A DNA stretch of 64,000 bases from Rouxiella badensis (GTDB lineage: Bacteria > Pseudomonadota > Gammaproteobacteria > Enterobacterales > Enterobacteriaceae): NCBI RefSeq assembly GCF_002093665.1, contig NZ_MRWE01000017.1:1-64000 (forward strand), in the 5' to 3' direction. Of this stretch, positions 20,180 to 30,764 are shown piece after piece. Numbering within the stretch: the stretch's first letter is position 1; every line of letters starts with the position of its first letter. The notes under the pieces are model-generated. The model saw nothing but the letters and a program-made list of their open reading frames with translations. It did not search any database and had not been told where the DNA came from. Both the position numbers and the translations under genes were made by a program.

Positions 20180-23064
20180 TATTTATTAACCTGATGTGGA
20201 AAGGTTTTCTGCAAACTTGAGGTCGTCGAGTAAGTTTTCCAACCTGACGGTGCAGCATACTCATGAACCTTGCTGTCATTGCCCGAAACCTGAGAAAGCA
20301 TAGTAAACCCGGTTTGGCTGATGACAGCCTGATGATAGAAATCTGCCAGCTGTTTCTGCGTCAGCCCCTGAATCACCGCAATAACCTTGGCTCGGGTCGT
20401 AAACTTGTCGTTACCGCGGCTAAAGTCTTCGCTAAAACGCCCGACCTCTTCAGTCATGGTCTGTGGGTTCTGCAACATCTCGTTCAGCAGCCCCTGCTTA
20501 TACTGATTAAATTCGGCGTCTTTCATATCGCGCAGACGTTTTTCAACCTGAGGGTAGAAGGCAAGATAACGCTCATAGAGATATTTGGGTTGCTTGCTGT
20601 TGCTCTGCAGCAGGAAGCTTATCCCCCACTGCTTGCCGACCGGCATTGGGAAGGCGAACACCGCATAACCGAGCTGTTCCTGCGTGCGAAGCTGGCTGTA
20701 GAACCAAGGCTGAATTATCTGCCCCAGCAGCGCGCTATATCCCATACTGCGAACCTCGTCGTAGCCTACGGGGACATAAACCGCAGCTAAAGCAGAGTCC
20801 GTCGAGGTACCAACGCGCTGCATATTAACCTTCTTGGGACGATCGATAATAATCCGGCTTCCGCGCCAGAACTGCGTACCACGAGGCTTAACCTTGGCCT
20901 CAATATTGTTGACCATTTTTTCAACCTGAGGAGCCGTCATATTCCCCACCACCAACACTTCGAGCGCCGCATCATCCAGCAGGCTTTTACGGTAGTCGAC
21001 TACCTCTTTTAACGTGATACTTTTCACCAGCTTTTCACGTACCTCACGTTCGCTGTACGGCAGGCGTGAAATCAACTGAATAGGCTGTAGGGCCAATTCA
21101 AACGCCTTACCCTTGTCTGCGGAAGCGAGCCGTTCGAGATACCAGGACTTGGCCTGCTCAAGCTGCTCCGGTGTGGGCACGACCTTAGGATACTCCTCTA
21201 CCAGCTCGCTTAATAAATCAGGGAGATGATTGGTAAAGCCATTCGCATTGAGCTCCAGACCATTGTCCGGGGAGGTCGCAAAACCGATACCCCCAATCGA
21301 AGCCTGATAGCTCAGCTGGTCGAAGGCCACGCCGGTCAGATAATCATTCAGGCCATAGAGCACTTGTTTTTTTGCCGTGTTCAGTGACTGTTCGCTACGA
21401 AATGCCAGCGTGATGTCGGCCTTTGGCTCACCGGAGAAGTCGTGGCTTGGCATATAAAGAACGTGTAGCCCCTTCTTATTAACGATAAGAGCAGGCTTGA
21501 CAGGCGCATTGCTTTTGTTGACCAGATCGAGATTTTCAGGAATATAGGGGTTTAGCATCGGCAAGGACAAACTGACCTGGCCCTCCAACTGCTGCCACTG
21601 GGTAAATTCTGCGGCGGGGACCTTATCCACCTCGTAAGGTGCATCAACAAAATAGGCCATTTTATTATGGGGTTCATTCGGGCTGATAATCCAGAAACGG
21701 GCTTTCTCTGGAGTAAGGGAGTCCAGTCGACTATCAATGGCCTGAGGATCAAACTGGTCGGCAAGATAAGGTGAATCCAGAACATGATCGACGGGCACTC
21801 GCACCATTGTATCTACCAGCCATTCGACGTAATCCATATCACGTGTCACCGCTGGATAACGGAAATCCAACGCCAGCACGTGTGCAATTTCATCGAAATA
21901 CTCTTTTTTAACGCCCTGTGAGCGAATCAGCGACAGATAGTTAAAAATGGCTGCAATCACCCTATCCTTCTCCGCCAGCCCCTTGTCAGTGAGAGACACC
22001 GAAATGGCGAAGATCCCTTGATTACGCTGTACCATCGGGTCGGCACCGGCGTTGATTCCGTCTGCAAGCCCTTCTTTCTGCAGCCAGTCTGACAGCGTAT
22101 TCTTGCTACGGTTACCAATCAGGTAACTGATATAGGTGTCCGTCTTACTGCGAAATGCAGCACTGTTATTATCGATAGCAAATTCGATGCGCAGTTGCTT
22201 GCGCGGCTCCGCAGGCACGTAATGAATGATAATGCCCTGCTGAGCCGGAGTGACGCTTGGCACGGTTATTGGCGGGACAACAGCATTGTGGTTGGCAATC
22301 TTTCCGAACGTATCGGAGGCGATTTGCGCCAGCTCGGGTAAGGACTTATTGCTGTAAATCACGCCGACCATCAGATTCGCGGAATAATAACGGTGGTAAA
22401 AATTGACCAGCGCATCATGCAAACTGTTGCCCGGTTTATCTTTTAAGGTATCAAGGTTCCCACCTGCATAGCGCGACCCAGGATGCGCCGGATTCAGCGT
22501 TTCAGCACGAACCTGTCCCATACGCATGCCGTCACGCGAACGCGCCATCGTAAGCTCGGCATTGACCGCATTACGTTCTTTGTCGGCATAGCTTGCGTCA
22601 AGTAAAGGTTCACCAACGGCATCAGCGAGGCGATCGACCGCCTCTTTCAGAGCATCATTTTCAACCTCAAGATAAAAAGCGGTGCGGTAAGAGGCGGTAC
22701 TGCCGTTGTGGCTGCCACCGTGCATCTTGAGAAACTCGGAGAGGCTTTCAGGTTTAGGATATTTTTTTGAACCCATCAGCAGCATATGTTCAGTAAAATG
22801 CGCCAACCCCAGTTGCCCATCGGGATCCTGTAAGGACCCAACCGACACGGCCAGCGCAGCCAGTGACTTGCTGGCATTGGCGTCGGAAACAAGTAGTACC
22901 GTCATACCATTGGACAATTTAATGGCCTGATACTGGCGAGGATCGTTTTGACTCTTATGTATTGTTTCTGCAATGGGTTGCCAGTCTGTCGCGGACCAGA
23001 CTACGGGGGCCCAAAACGTCAACAACAACAGTAACCCGCTTACACGGGTAAGCTGTTTTAACAT
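20179..23064 (-). CDS. ptrA: Protease III (pitrilysin)
   Basis: Pitrilysin is a periplasmic M16 zinc metallopeptidase that degrades small polypeptides. Residues 1 to about 25 form a Sec signal peptide ending near VVWSA. The inverted zinc motif HFTEH is at residues 89-93, with the third ligand region ERNAVNAE about 75 residues later. The 961-residue length equals the family norm (962 in E. coli). It lies within the recCBD cluster without functional relation to recombination, as in other enterics. Confidence 0.95.
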   Translation of the reverse strand: MLKQLTRVSGLLLLLTFWAPVVWSATDWQPIAETIHKSQNDPRQYQAIKLSNGMTVLLVSDANASKSLAALAVSVGSLQDPDGQLGLAHFTEHMLLMGSKKYPKPESLSEFLKMHGGSHNGSTASYRTAFYLEVENDALKEAVDRLADAVGEPLLDASYADKERNAVNAELTMARSRDGMRMGQVRAETLNPAHPGSRYAGGNLDTLKDKPGNSLHDALVNFYHRYYSANLMVGVIYSNKSLPELAQIASDTFGKIANHNAVVPPITVPSVTPAQQGIIIHYVPAEPRKQLRIEFAIDNNSAAFRSKTDTYISYLIGNRSKNTLSDWLQKEGLADGINAGADPMVQRNQGIFAISVSLTDKGLAEKDRVIAAIFNYLSLIRSQGVKKEYFDEIAHVLALDFRYPAVTRDMDYVEWLVDTMVRVPVDHVLDSPYLADQFDPQAIDSRLDSLTPEKARFWIISPNEPHNKMAYFVDAPYEVDKVPAAEFTQWQQLEGQVSLSLPMLNPYIPENLDLVNKSNAPVKPALIVNKKGLHVLYMPSHDFSGEPKADITLAFRSEQSLNTAKKQVLYGLNDYLTGVAFDQLSYQASIGGIGFATSPDNGLELNANGFTNHLPDLLSELVEEYPKVVPTPEQLEQAKSWYLERLASADKGKAFELALQPIQLISRLPYSEREVREKLVKSITLKEVVDYRKSLLDDAALEVLVVGNMTAPQVEKMVNNIEAKVKPRGTQFWRGSRIIIDRPKKVNMQRVGTSTDSALAAVYVPVGYDEVRSMGYSALLGQIIQPWFYSQLRTQEQLGYAVFAFPMPVGKQWGISFLLQSNSKQPKYLYERYLAFYPQVEKRLRDMKDAEFNQYKQGLLNEMLQNPQTMTEEVGRFSEDFSRGNDKFTTRAKVIAVIQGLTQKQLADFYHQAVISQTGFTMLSQVSGNDSKVHEYAAPSGWKTYSTTSSLQKTFPHQVNK

Positions 23065-23188
23065 TACCTGTCTCCCTTGATAGAAAAGATAACTCAGGCT
23101 ATAGAGTCGAAAATGACCGAACCTCTAACCAAAAGCGTGCTAAATAACTCAGACCTCACAGGCAACAGATAGTTTTTTATCTCGGCAC

Positions 23189-26100
23189 CTAGGCCAGATT
23201 ATGTTGAACCACAGGTAAAAGAAAGCGCTCTGCCTCAGCAATGATGGCTTCGACGTTTTCTGGATCAAGCTGACGCATGACTCTTTGTACATAAGGGTCT
23301 TGCCCCTCACCGGGCACGCGCCCATCGCCTTGCCAGGCTTGTGCAAGTTTAGTGAGCCCTTTGCTCTGCTTTTCGGGATCATCGCTTATTGTTCCACTTT
23401 GCTTGTCAAAGCAGACGTCCAGCCATGCCCAGCCGCTTTTTCCAAGGAGTTTTAACGGCGAGTTCAGCCCCTGTTTATAACCCTCTATCAAGGTTTGTAG
23501 CTGCATCATCGCCTCCTCGCGGTTCAGGTTGGCGTAATGGAAAGCCGTGCCGCTGCGGCCAAACATCCGGCTTTCGCCCGTACCTCCATTGGCGCAGTAA
23601 ACGACGTGCTCAATCCACAGTAGAAGACCGTCGCGTGCAAGCAATGCGGCTGGACGCCAGCGAAGAAGGCCGTCACTTTGTACCTGATGCATCCAGCCCG
23701 TTAACTGGATATCGCCAATCGGAAGCGAAAGCTCCAGGCTGCCGCTTTCTGTTCGTGCTTCCCTGACCTGTTCGGCAAGTTCGGTCATGTCCTCACACTG
23801 CCTGTTCCAGAAAATCTCGCCAAAAGCACCGTAAGGCAGCCCCCCCGAGGCTTTAATGCGATTGAACAACACGCTAGCATCCTGTTCTTCAATAAGCGCA
23901 TTCAGCAGCTGAGTATTCAGCTGATAGCGGTTGAGATTATCCAGAATAAAGGGCTCTTCGTCTGATAACTCGGTCTCCTCCACGACAAAGCTGACGTTGA
24001 GCCGCATTTGGAAAAAGGCCTTGATCGGGTGGCGATAAAAGCGCAGCAGGTTATCAAGCGTTATCTCGTGTAGTGGCAGGTCGCTTAGAGGCTGGGTAAA
24101 GTCCGTCAGCGGCTTCCCCTGACCTCCCGCTGCCGGCAACCATTCTGCTGCATAGCTCCTTGCTTCACTGGTGCTATCAAAGTTGCTGGCGTCAAAGGGC
24201 GTACGTGAATGCCAGTGTTCGAGATACTGACGCACCCGCTTTTCGCTTTCGTCAGCGTTAAGACTAAGATCTTGCTCCAGGCAGTAGCTTTGCCCAATGT
24301 ATTCAAGCAGCTCGCTAACCAACACCGACGGATATCTTTCACTGTTGTCCTGAATTGAACGACCGATATAACTTATGTACAGCTTGTCCTGTGCCGAAAG
24401 CAGTGCCTCAAGGAACAGGTAGCGGTCATCGTCTCGACGGCTACGGTCCCCCCTTTTCATCTGCTTTGCCATCAGGTCAAACCCTAGCGGCGGCAACGTT
24501 CGAGGATAGATGCCGTCATTCATTCCCAGCAGACAAACCACTTTAAACGGAATTGAACGCATAGGCATCAGGGTACAGAAGTTGATAGGTCCGGCCAGAA
24601 AGCGTTGGCTGATCCTCTCTTGATCCAAACGCGATGCCAGTTCGTCGCGCAAGATAGAGAGCGGAACATCATCGGGATAACGCGCCGCCAGTCCCTGATT
24701 GAGGACCTTTTGCCACTGCTGCTCGATAAGCGCCAGAGCAATCTCCGTCTCCCCTTCCGGGGAGAAAAAGGTGCTCAGAAGTTCATGACATATCGGTAAC
24801 CAGTCCTCCAGCGTACGAGACTGGGCAAGACGAATACGCCATTGGCTGAGTTGCATCAGTAACTCAGCCAGATGCCCTGCCAACTCTGCGGCAAGCCCGG
24901 TCGATTCGTCATAGGGCAATACGCCCTGCCAGTCACCGGCTCGACTGTCCATCGCATAGCCAAGCAGCATACGTGTTAAGCCGAAATGCCAAGTGTGTTG
25001 GCCTGTGGCCGGAAGCGCCAACTCGCGAACGTTATCGTCGTCAAGCCCCCAACGAATACCCGATTCGCCCACCCATTGGCGCAGCAGCCTCAATCCTTCT
25101 TCATCAATAGAGAAACGCGTCGCCAGCGCAGGGACCTCGAGCAATGCCAGAACCTGCTCTGAGGTAAAACGGCTTTGCGGCAAATCGAGTAAGGAAACAA
25201 AGGCCTGCAAGGCTGGGTGTGACTGGCTTGCCTTGCGGTCTGAGATAGCGAATGGCAAATAGCGTTCTCTCGGTGCATTGCCGAACACGGCTTGAATATA
25301 GGGTGCGTAGCTGTCTATGTCGGCGACCATGACGATAATATCTCTAGGTGTAAGATGTTTGTCGGCCTCCATCATTGCCAGCAGATTGTCATGTAACACC
25401 TCAACTTCGCGCTGAGGACTGTGGCAGATATGCACACTCAGCGAGTCGTCCCCCTCCTGCAGCCGTCTTTTGCTTTCGCTACTGTTCAGCGTTTCGGGCG
25501 TCATGCCGATAACGGCGCGGTCTTCGAGGTCTAACATATCTTGCTGAATAGCATGCAACAGCGTTTCGTCCCCTACGTCGACAAAGGCATGTACTTCCTG
25601 AATCTCATCGACCTGTGACAGCAAATACATATGGTCGCGGCCCAGCTTGCCCCATGAAGCCAGCAGTGGATTACTGAGGTTTTGCTCACCCTCTTCATTA
25701 AACAACTGTTGGGCCTGCGAGGGATCTCTGAAGAGTGATGTTTCACCGGACTCAAGATAATGTCGACGCCGACGGCTCTGTAAACGAGCGAGGAAGGCAT
25801 AATTTTGAATATCTCCCCAATAGTAACGGCAAGGGTTGGTAAACATTAGATGGATATCGATATGTCTACCCAGCGCCTGCAGCGCCTGTAAATAGACCGG
25901 GGGCAGCGCCGAAATTCCGCAAATGAAAACCCTTTTTGGCAAGCCAGGTGGGCAAACATCCGCCTTGTTCAAGGCCGCAATAAAACGCTCATAAAGATTG
26001 GCCCTATGCCATTCGGGTTGCTCTAGCTCTTCGGTGTACTCGCAAAGAGCCCGCCACAGATGAGCCTGCCACAGCTGCGAGGGGTCAAGTTCTTCATCAA

Positions 26101-26563
26101 CTAAACGGCCTTGTTGCCAGGTTTTCAGCCATTCAGGGCGATAAACTAGATACTGGTCAAAAAGGTCTGCGACCCGCGCGGCCAACTGATGAATTTTTCT
26201 TTTATCGCGATCGTCGGTCAAATAATTTTGCAGCGGTGCAAATTCCGGCTCAGAGAGTTTGCCTGGTAATAGCCACATCAGTTTCCAGGTCATCGCATCT
26301 TTGCTGAACGCACTTTCCTTGGGGATTCCGGGTAGAACCTGGGTAAACATGTCCCAAATAAAAGTCGCCGGCAGTGGGAAAGCAATATTGGCCGCAATAC
26401 CAAAAGACTGAGCGAGTTCCATTTGCAGCCACTGTGCCATTCCTGGGCTTTGGACCAGTATGACTTCCTGCTCAAAAGGATTGTCCAAAGGACGCCCCTC
26501 AATCAGTCGGGTTGTCAGTATTTTTAAAAGATCCAACTGATTGGAATGGTAGACGGTGAACAT
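23189..26563 (-). CDS. recC: Exonuclease V gamma subunit RecC
   Basis: RecC is the inactive helicase/nuclease-like subunit of RecBCD that splits the duplex and recognises Chi. The ATG at 26563 gives MFTVYHSNQLDLL, aligned with the E. coli start (MLRVYHSNRLD), and has AAGGAAA upstream; the longer frame from 26599 is rejected. It has 1124 residues (E. coli 1122). Conserved blocks include VQSPGMAQWLQMELAQSFGIAANI and MRSIPFKVVCLLGMNDG. A gap of 124 bp without recognisable features separates it from ptrA. Confidence 0.95.
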   Translation of the reverse strand: MFTVYHSNQLDLLKILTTRLIEGRPLDNPFEQEVILVQSPGMAQWLQMELAQSFGIAANIAFPLPATFIWDMFTQVLPGIPKESAFSKDAMTWKLMWLLPGKLSEPEFAPLQNYLTDDRDKRKIHQLAARVADLFDQYLVYRPEWLKTWQQGRLVDEELDPSQLWQAHLWRALCEYTEELEQPEWHRANLYERFIAALNKADVCPPGLPKRVFICGISALPPVYLQALQALGRHIDIHLMFTNPCRYYWGDIQNYAFLARLQSRRRRHYLESGETSLFRDPSQAQQLFNEEGEQNLSNPLLASWGKLGRDHMYLLSQVDEIQEVHAFVDVGDETLLHAIQQDMLDLEDRAVIGMTPETLNSSESKRRLQEGDDSLSVHICHSPQREVEVLHDNLLAMMEADKHLTPRDIIVMVADIDSYAPYIQAVFGNAPRERYLPFAISDRKASQSHPALQAFVSLLDLPQSRFTSEQVLALLEVPALATRFSIDEEGLRLLRQWVGESGIRWGLDDDNVRELALPATGQHTWHFGLTRMLLGYAMDSRAGDWQGVLPYDESTGLAAELAGHLAELLMQLSQWRIRLAQSRTLEDWLPICHELLSTFFSPEGETEIALALIEQQWQKVLNQGLAARYPDDVPLSILRDELASRLDQERISQRFLAGPINFCTLMPMRSIPFKVVCLLGMNDGIYPRTLPPLGFDLMAKQMKRGDRSRRDDDRYLFLEALLSAQDKLYISYIGRSIQDNSERYPSVLVSELLEYIGQSYCLEQDLSLNADESEKRVRQYLEHWHSRTPFDASNFDSTSEARSYAAEWLPAAGGQGKPLTDFTQPLSDLPLHEITLDNLLRFYRHPIKAFFQMRLNVSFVVEETELSDEEPFILDNLNRYQLNTQLLNALIEEQDASVLFNRIKASGGLPYGAFGEIFWNRQCEDMTELAEQVREARTESGSLELSLPIGDIQLTGWMHQVQSDGLLRWRPAALLARDGLLLWIEHVVYCANGGTGESRMFGRSGTAFHYANLNREEAMMQLQTLIEGYKQGLNSPLKLLGKSGWAWLDVCFDKQSGTISDDPEKQSKGLTKLAQAWQGDGRVPGEGQDPYVQRVMRQLDPENVEAIIAEAERFLLPVVQHNLA

Positions 26564-26669
26564 ATCGGTTTCCTTGAGGTCCACGGACGACAACTGCATT
26601 AATTCATACTTTACCGAGCGACTCCCCTAATGCAAAGCAAGCAGGGAAACATCTGTTAATTTCGAGCGG

Positions 26670-27023
26670 CTAATCAACAATGGGTCTGCAAATCATGCGA
26701 CTTAACCGACTGGTATAGTGCAACGGGGTTTCTACACGTGCCGTAACCCATTGGCAATCTGTAGAGGTTTGAATGCGGGTAATTTGCGCACTCCATCCCG
26801 GTTTATCCAGTGCTTTACCCACGTTTAGCACCGCGAAGCTTTCAAGCTGTTCATGGGCCTCTGTCCAGGCCTGTCTTACTTGCCACTGTCTTGAGAATCC
26901 TTGAGTAAGGGATTGATAATAATTCAGTAATCCCAGGACAGAAACCGACAGCAGCAAGGTTGCGAGCATCGTTTCAGGCAGACTGAGACCTGCCTGTGGG
27001 TGGAGCCTTTGATTATGGGTCAT
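26670..27023 (-). CDS. ppdC: Prepilin-type protein PpdC
   Basis: A small pseudopilin of the type IV pilus/type II secretion class. A short polar leader ends in Gly before LSLPETMLATLLLSVSVLGLLNYY, the prepilin peptidase site with Glu5 and a hydrophobic helix. The start at 27023 follows AGGAAA; a start at 27038 would add five residues. It overlaps ygdB by 11 bp. It is the last gene of the ppdA-ppdB-ygdB-ppdC cluster, located between thyA and recC as in E. coli. Its sequence is poorly conserved, so the name rests on position and the prepilin motif. Confidence 0.8.
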   Translation of the reverse strand: MTHNQRLHPQAGLSLPETMLATLLLSVSVLGLLNYYQSLTQGFSRQWQVRQAWTEAHEQLESFAVLNVGKALDKPGWSAQITRIQTSTDCQWVTARVETPLHYTSRLSRMICRPIVD

Positions 27024-27516
27024 CACATTTCCTCTCATCCTTTAAAGGGCAAAAGTCCAGCCAGCCGTTTTGTATCGGTATAACCCGGCTTTCAGTGGCA
27101 TCAACTGTCTTGAGGGTCACCAGTTGGTAAAGCAAGACCGGCACAGAGTCAGGCTGAATTTTTCCTTCACCCCGCAGTAAATACAGCTCATCACGTTCAG
27201 CATTTCTTATGCAGCTACGCAGAGTGGCGCTTATCTCTCCAGGAAGACTGACGTTTTCGGTCACTGATTGCGCACACTGCCACCCTTCGACAGGTTGTAA
27301 GACCCAGCGCCTGTTAAGCCCCCAATTTAATGAGGAGACGGCAAGCTCCCAAGACTGAAGAAAACTTTTTTCGCTGCGAGTGAGTGCCAGTGCAGCATTA
27401 AGATGCTGATTCACCATATTTAACCCCATTAGGCCAAATGCCATCATCATCATGATAGCCAGTATCAGTGCGCTGCCTTGCTGCGAGTGGTGTGCTTCAG
27501 GCTCAGGCTTGTTCAT
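27013..27516 (-). CDS. ygdB: YgdB, DUF2509 pilin-cluster protein
   Basis: A 167-residue protein with one N-terminal hydrophobic helix (GSALILAIMMMMAFGLMGLNMVN, about residues 14-36), without a clear prepilin Glu5. Its role is unknown, but it is always found in the minor pilin cluster. The ATG at 27516 shares ATGA with the ppdB stop, which settles the start. Confidence 0.82.
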   Translation of the reverse strand: MNKPEPEAHHSQQGSALILAIMMMMAFGLMGLNMVNQHLNAALALTRSEKSFLQSWELAVSSLNWGLNRRWVLQPVEGWQCAQSVTENVSLPGEISATLRSCIRNAERDELYLLRGEGKIQPDSVPVLLYQLVTLKTVDATESRVIPIQNGWLDFCPLKDERKCDDP

Positions 27517-28082
27517 TGCACTTTTACCCACGTATCAAGGCGGGTACTAATCGCCGGATTCTTTTTCCAGTTTGCCGCCATATTCAAAATAATGAGCGGG
27601 TCCCCTCCTTCACCAAGCGTAGTTGCAACCTGAAACTGACTAAAACTCACCTCTGATGGGTCAAGCATGCGCTCCCATCCAATCGCGTTGCAGCCATTAA
27701 CGCCACGCTGACTTTCCAGCATGCCGCTGCGTAGCCGAAAACCAAAATACTCTGACTCAGCATGTCCCACCGGCTCCCATCGACCGTTGCGATTGAGATC
27801 ATAGGCGACGACAATGCAGGAGTTTTTAGCCTCCCCGCTGGCTTGACCTATAACTATCGACTTACCGTTACAGGTTCCGGCGCAAAAACCGCTACGCCTA
27901 AAGTCCTTTTGCAAAGTTCGGGCAGTCTGCCGCAGAAGTTGATCGAGCTGGTAATGTTGGCTTAGCTGCTGTGTGCGTTGCCTCAGCATCGGCAAAAACT
28001 GCATCGCCCCCATAATGAGCATGCTGCCGATACCTATTGCCAACATCACCTCAGGCAGTGTGAAACCCTTTTCGTTTAACAT
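27513..28082 (-). CDS. ppdB: Prepilin-type protein PpdB
   Basis: A 189-residue minor pseudopilin (GspJ/PilW-like). MLNEKG precedes FTLPEVMLAIGIGSMLIMGAMQF, giving a clean prepilin peptidase site with Glu5 and the hydrophobic spine. The start at 28082 places the leader at six residues, normal for the class. It overlaps the ppdA 3' end by 7 bp and ygdB by 4 bp. Confidence 0.85.
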   Translation of the reverse strand: MLNEKGFTLPEVMLAIGIGSMLIMGAMQFLPMLRQRTQQLSQHYQLDQLLRQTARTLQKDFRRSGFCAGTCNGKSIVIGQASGEAKNSCIVVAYDLNRNGRWEPVGHAESEYFGFRLRSGMLESQRGVNGCNAIGWERMLDPSEVSFSQFQVATTLGEGGDPLIILNMAANWKKNPAISTRLDTWVKVQ

Positions 28083-28567
28083 TTCGGAAAGCCAGACATG
28101 GGTTTCCCAAAGCTGCACAATCTGAGGCGCCCCCGAGCAGATAAAACGACCCTCAGGGTACCCGCAGCATTACTCACATTGATGTGCCCGCCCTGAGCCA
28201 TATTACGTAGCCCATAGAAACCCATTATTTTCTCTGAATAGGCACGCACACTAATGTTCGGCGCCGTTGTTTGAAAATAACGGTCCTCAGCCACCAGACA
28301 GCTGGCGGGCCGTTTACCCGCTCCCACACATCCTGAAAGGCCATCAATGACCCACAGCAATTGGGTCTGATTATGGGAATAGGCAATCGACTGAAGTCCC
28401 GTAAGATAAAGCCGCAGTCTTTGCGCCTGCTGCTCGAGCTGTAGCTGCTGCTAATACTCGCGCCAGCCGTGCAAAGACCAGAGGCTCATCGAGGCAACCA
28501 GTGCCAGAACTATCATGACTTCAATCAGGGTCATTCCCTGCTCTCCTTCCGCGAGTCGTATTTTCAT
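28076..28567 (-). pseudogene. ppdA: ppdA with an in-frame amber codon
   Basis: ppdA encodes a prepilin-type protein. The ATG at 28567 starts MKIRLAEGEQGMTLIEVMIVLALVAS, a prepilin leader and helix, but codon 39 is TAG (28451-28453). The same frame continues without another stop for 124 codons, through QQLQLEQQAQRL and FYGLRNMAQGGHI to RGRLRLC. This C-terminal block matches E. coli PpdA (FFGLRNTAWAGHI, GRLRLC). As I recall E. coli PpdA, the residue at the stop is Trp in GWQYWQQ, so one TGG-to-TAG change explains the break. It may be a true pseudogene, a read error, or a suppressed codon. Confidence 0.85.
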
Positions 28568-28769
28568 GCGGCGAGTGTAAGGAAATATCGGCAGCAGAAA
28601 AGGCGCATTGCCATTACCATCGGCGTCTATTCCAAACAAAGTTCTTTTTTGCACAAGGTTGCAAACGCATTGGAATAGCGGTTCCACCAAACACATTCGG
28701 GCAGATAAAAGCGTTGGTAAACGCAATAAAGAGAGTAAAAAAGCAGAGAGGAAAAGCTGAAGGCAGGAT

Positions 28770-28798
28770 AAAAAAACGCCCGACTAACAGCCGAGCGC
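28770..28798 (-). terminator. thyA terminator
   Basis: Read on the minus strand, CGCTCGGC and GTCGGGCG pair over 8 bp (two wobble pairs) and are followed by seven Ts. It lies 30 bp after the thyA stop. The rest of the 260 bp before ppdA shows no gene. Confidence 0.8.
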
Positions 28799-28827
28799 TT
28801 TATGCACTTAGGGACTAAACAGAAGGT

Positions 28828-29622
28828 TTAGACAGCAACCGGCGCTTTAATAGCAGGATGCGGATCATAACCTTCGATTTCAAAGTCTTCAAAATTATAG
28901 TCAAACAGAGAGGCTGGCTTACGTTTGATGATTAATTTAGGCAGTGCACGAGGTTCACGGCTCAGCTGCAGATGAGTCTGTTCCATGTGGTTGCTGTACA
29001 GGTGGGTATCCCCCCCGGTCCAGACAAAATCGCCGACTTCAAGATCGCACTGCTGCGCCATCATATGTACCAACAAAGCGTAGCTAGCGATGTTAAACGG
29101 CAAGCCGAGGAACACGTCGCATGAACGTTGATACAGTTGGCAAGAGAGCTTGCCGTCTGCCACATAGAACTGGAAGAAAGCGTGGCAAGGTGCCAACGCC
29201 ATCTGGTCGAGCTCACCAACGTTCCAGGCCGAAACAATAATGCGTCTGGAATTAGGGTCCTGCTTGAGCTGGTTAACCACGTTGGCAAGCTGGTCGATCT
29301 GCTTGCCGTCCGGTGTACCCCATGCACGCCATTGTTTGCCGTAAACCGGACCCAGTGAACCGTCTTCATCGGCCCACTCGTCCCAGATGGTGACATTGTT
29401 GTCACGCAGATAGGCAATATTGGTATCACCTTTCAGGAACCACAGCAGTTCGTGAATGATAGAACGCAAATGGCAGCGCTTGGTGGTGACCAGCGGAAAA
29501 CCTTCTTGCAAATTGAAACGCATCTGATGACCAAAAATCGACAATGTACCCGTGCCGGTACGGTCGCCTTTAGGCGTGCCTTCATCAAGCACTCGCTGCA
29601 TTAATTCCAGATACTGTTTCAT
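28828..29622 (-). CDS. thyA: Thymidylate synthase
   Basis: ThyA converts dUMP to dTMP with methylene-tetrahydrofolate. The 264-residue length is exactly that of E. coli. The catalytic Cys146 lies in [11 protein letters not shown], and the dUMP-binding [12 protein letters not shown] and folate-contact C-terminus (ending APVAV) are intact. It starts six bases after the lgt stop, so the two form an operon. Confidence 0.98.
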   Translation of the reverse strand: MKQYLELMQRVLDEGTPKGDRTGTGTLSIFGHQMRFNLQEGFPLVTTKRCHLRSIIHELLWFLKGDTNIAYLRDNNVTIWDEWADEDGSLGPVYGKQWRAWGTPDGKQIDQLANVVNQLKQDPNSRRIIVSAWNVGELDQMALAPCHAFFQFYVADGKLSCQLYQRSCDVFLGLPFNIASYALLVHMMAQQCDLEVGDFVWTGGDTHLYSNHMEQTHLQLSREPRALPKLIIKRKPASLFDYNFEDFEIEGYDPHPAIKAPVAV

Positions 29623-29628
29623 ATTACC

Positions 29629-30498
29629 TCAAGACAATTGTTTCTGCGGGCGACGGTAGGCCCAGACGACCATAATGATACCAAATACGATCATAGGTAT
29701 GGAGAGAATTTGCCCCATGCTGATGAAACCGTCGAACAAACCGAGCTGAGCGTCCGGCTGGCGGAAGTGTTCAACGATGATACGGAATGCACCGTAGAAA
29801 ATCAGGAACAGGCCCGAGACACTGCCCATTGGGCGCGGTTTGCGAATAAATAGGTTGAGGATGATAAACAGCACCACGCCTTCAAGCAACAGTTCATAGA
29901 TTTGTGAAGGATGACGAGGCAGAACACCGTATTGGTTCAGCAGCGGCTGCCATTTTGGATCGGCGGCGGCAATCGCAACGTCTTCATCGTGTGAGCCAGG
30001 GAAAAGCATTGCCCAAGGCACATCGGTAGTGACACGACCCCAGAGTTCACCGTTGATAAAGTTGCCCAGACGTCCTGCACCCAGACCAAACGGAATCAGC
30101 GGAGCAATGAAGTCGGAAACCTGGAAGAACGTGCGCTTGGTGCGACGTGCAAACCACAGCATGACGATAATAACCCCGATCAGACCGCCGTGGAATGACA
30201 TACCGCCGTCCCAGACTTTGAAGAGATACAGTGGGTTATCGAGGAACAAAGGCAAGTTATAGAACAGGACGTAGCCTACGCGGCCGCCGACAAAGACGCC
30301 TAGAAAGCCTGCATACAGCAAGTTTTCGACTTCTTCTTTTTTCCATCCGCTGCCAGGTTTGTTTGCGCGACGAACGGCAAGCCACATGGCAAAGACAAAA
30401 CCTACCAGATACATCAAGCCGTACCAGTGAAGTGAAATCGGTCCGAGAGAGAAAATGACCGGATCAAACTTGGGAAACGCCAGATAGCTGTTACTCAT
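29629..30498 (-). CDS. lgt: Prolipoprotein diacylglyceryl transferase
   Basis: Lgt transfers diacylglycerol from phosphatidylglycerol to the lipobox cysteine of prolipoproteins in the inner membrane, the first step of lipoprotein maturation. The 289-residue protein has seven hydrophobic segments. It carries the HGGLIGV motif and the Lgt signature [14 protein letters not shown] near residues 143-156. Substrates in this window include MltA, YgdI, YgdR and the RND adaptor. Confidence 0.97.
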   Translation of the reverse strand: MSNSYLAFPKFDPVIFSLGPISLHWYGLMYLVGFVFAMWLAVRRANKPGSGWKKEEVENLLYAGFLGVFVGGRVGYVLFYNLPLFLDNPLYLFKVWDGGMSFHGGLIGVIIVMLWFARRTKRTFFQVSDFIAPLIPFGLGAGRLGNFINGELWGRVTTDVPWAMLFPGSHDEDVAIAAADPKWQPLLNQYGVLPRHPSQIYELLLEGVVLFIILNLFIRKPRPMGSVSGLFLIFYGAFRIIVEHFRQPDAQLGLFDGFISMGQILSIPMIVFGIIMVVWAYRRPQKQLS

Positions 30499-30764
30499 CT
30501 ATCACCACAAATTGAAAAGTTGTTGTGGGCCTGAAAGTGAGTTCAATCAATGCGATAGCTAAAGCAGTTGAGGTTACAGCAAGGCAGCAGAGAAGCGATT
30601 CCCGAAAGCTCACTCGGGCAAATGACCGAGGTAAACATGCATAGCCAACACAGCTGCAGCTTCAAGTACGATTGGTATCAAGATGAACGACTTAAGGCCA
30701 GAGGGGCAAATCATAGCATAAGAGAGGGGAAGTCTGGTTCAACGCCGGGGGAAAAGATCTGTAA
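30499..30764. other. Gene-free leader region upstream of lgt
   Basis: No credible reading frame. A short hairpin CCCGA/TCGGG lies at 30601-30618, in what would be the lgt mRNA leader. I see no strong -35/-10 pair. The stretch ends at the ptsP terminator. Confidence 0.5.
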
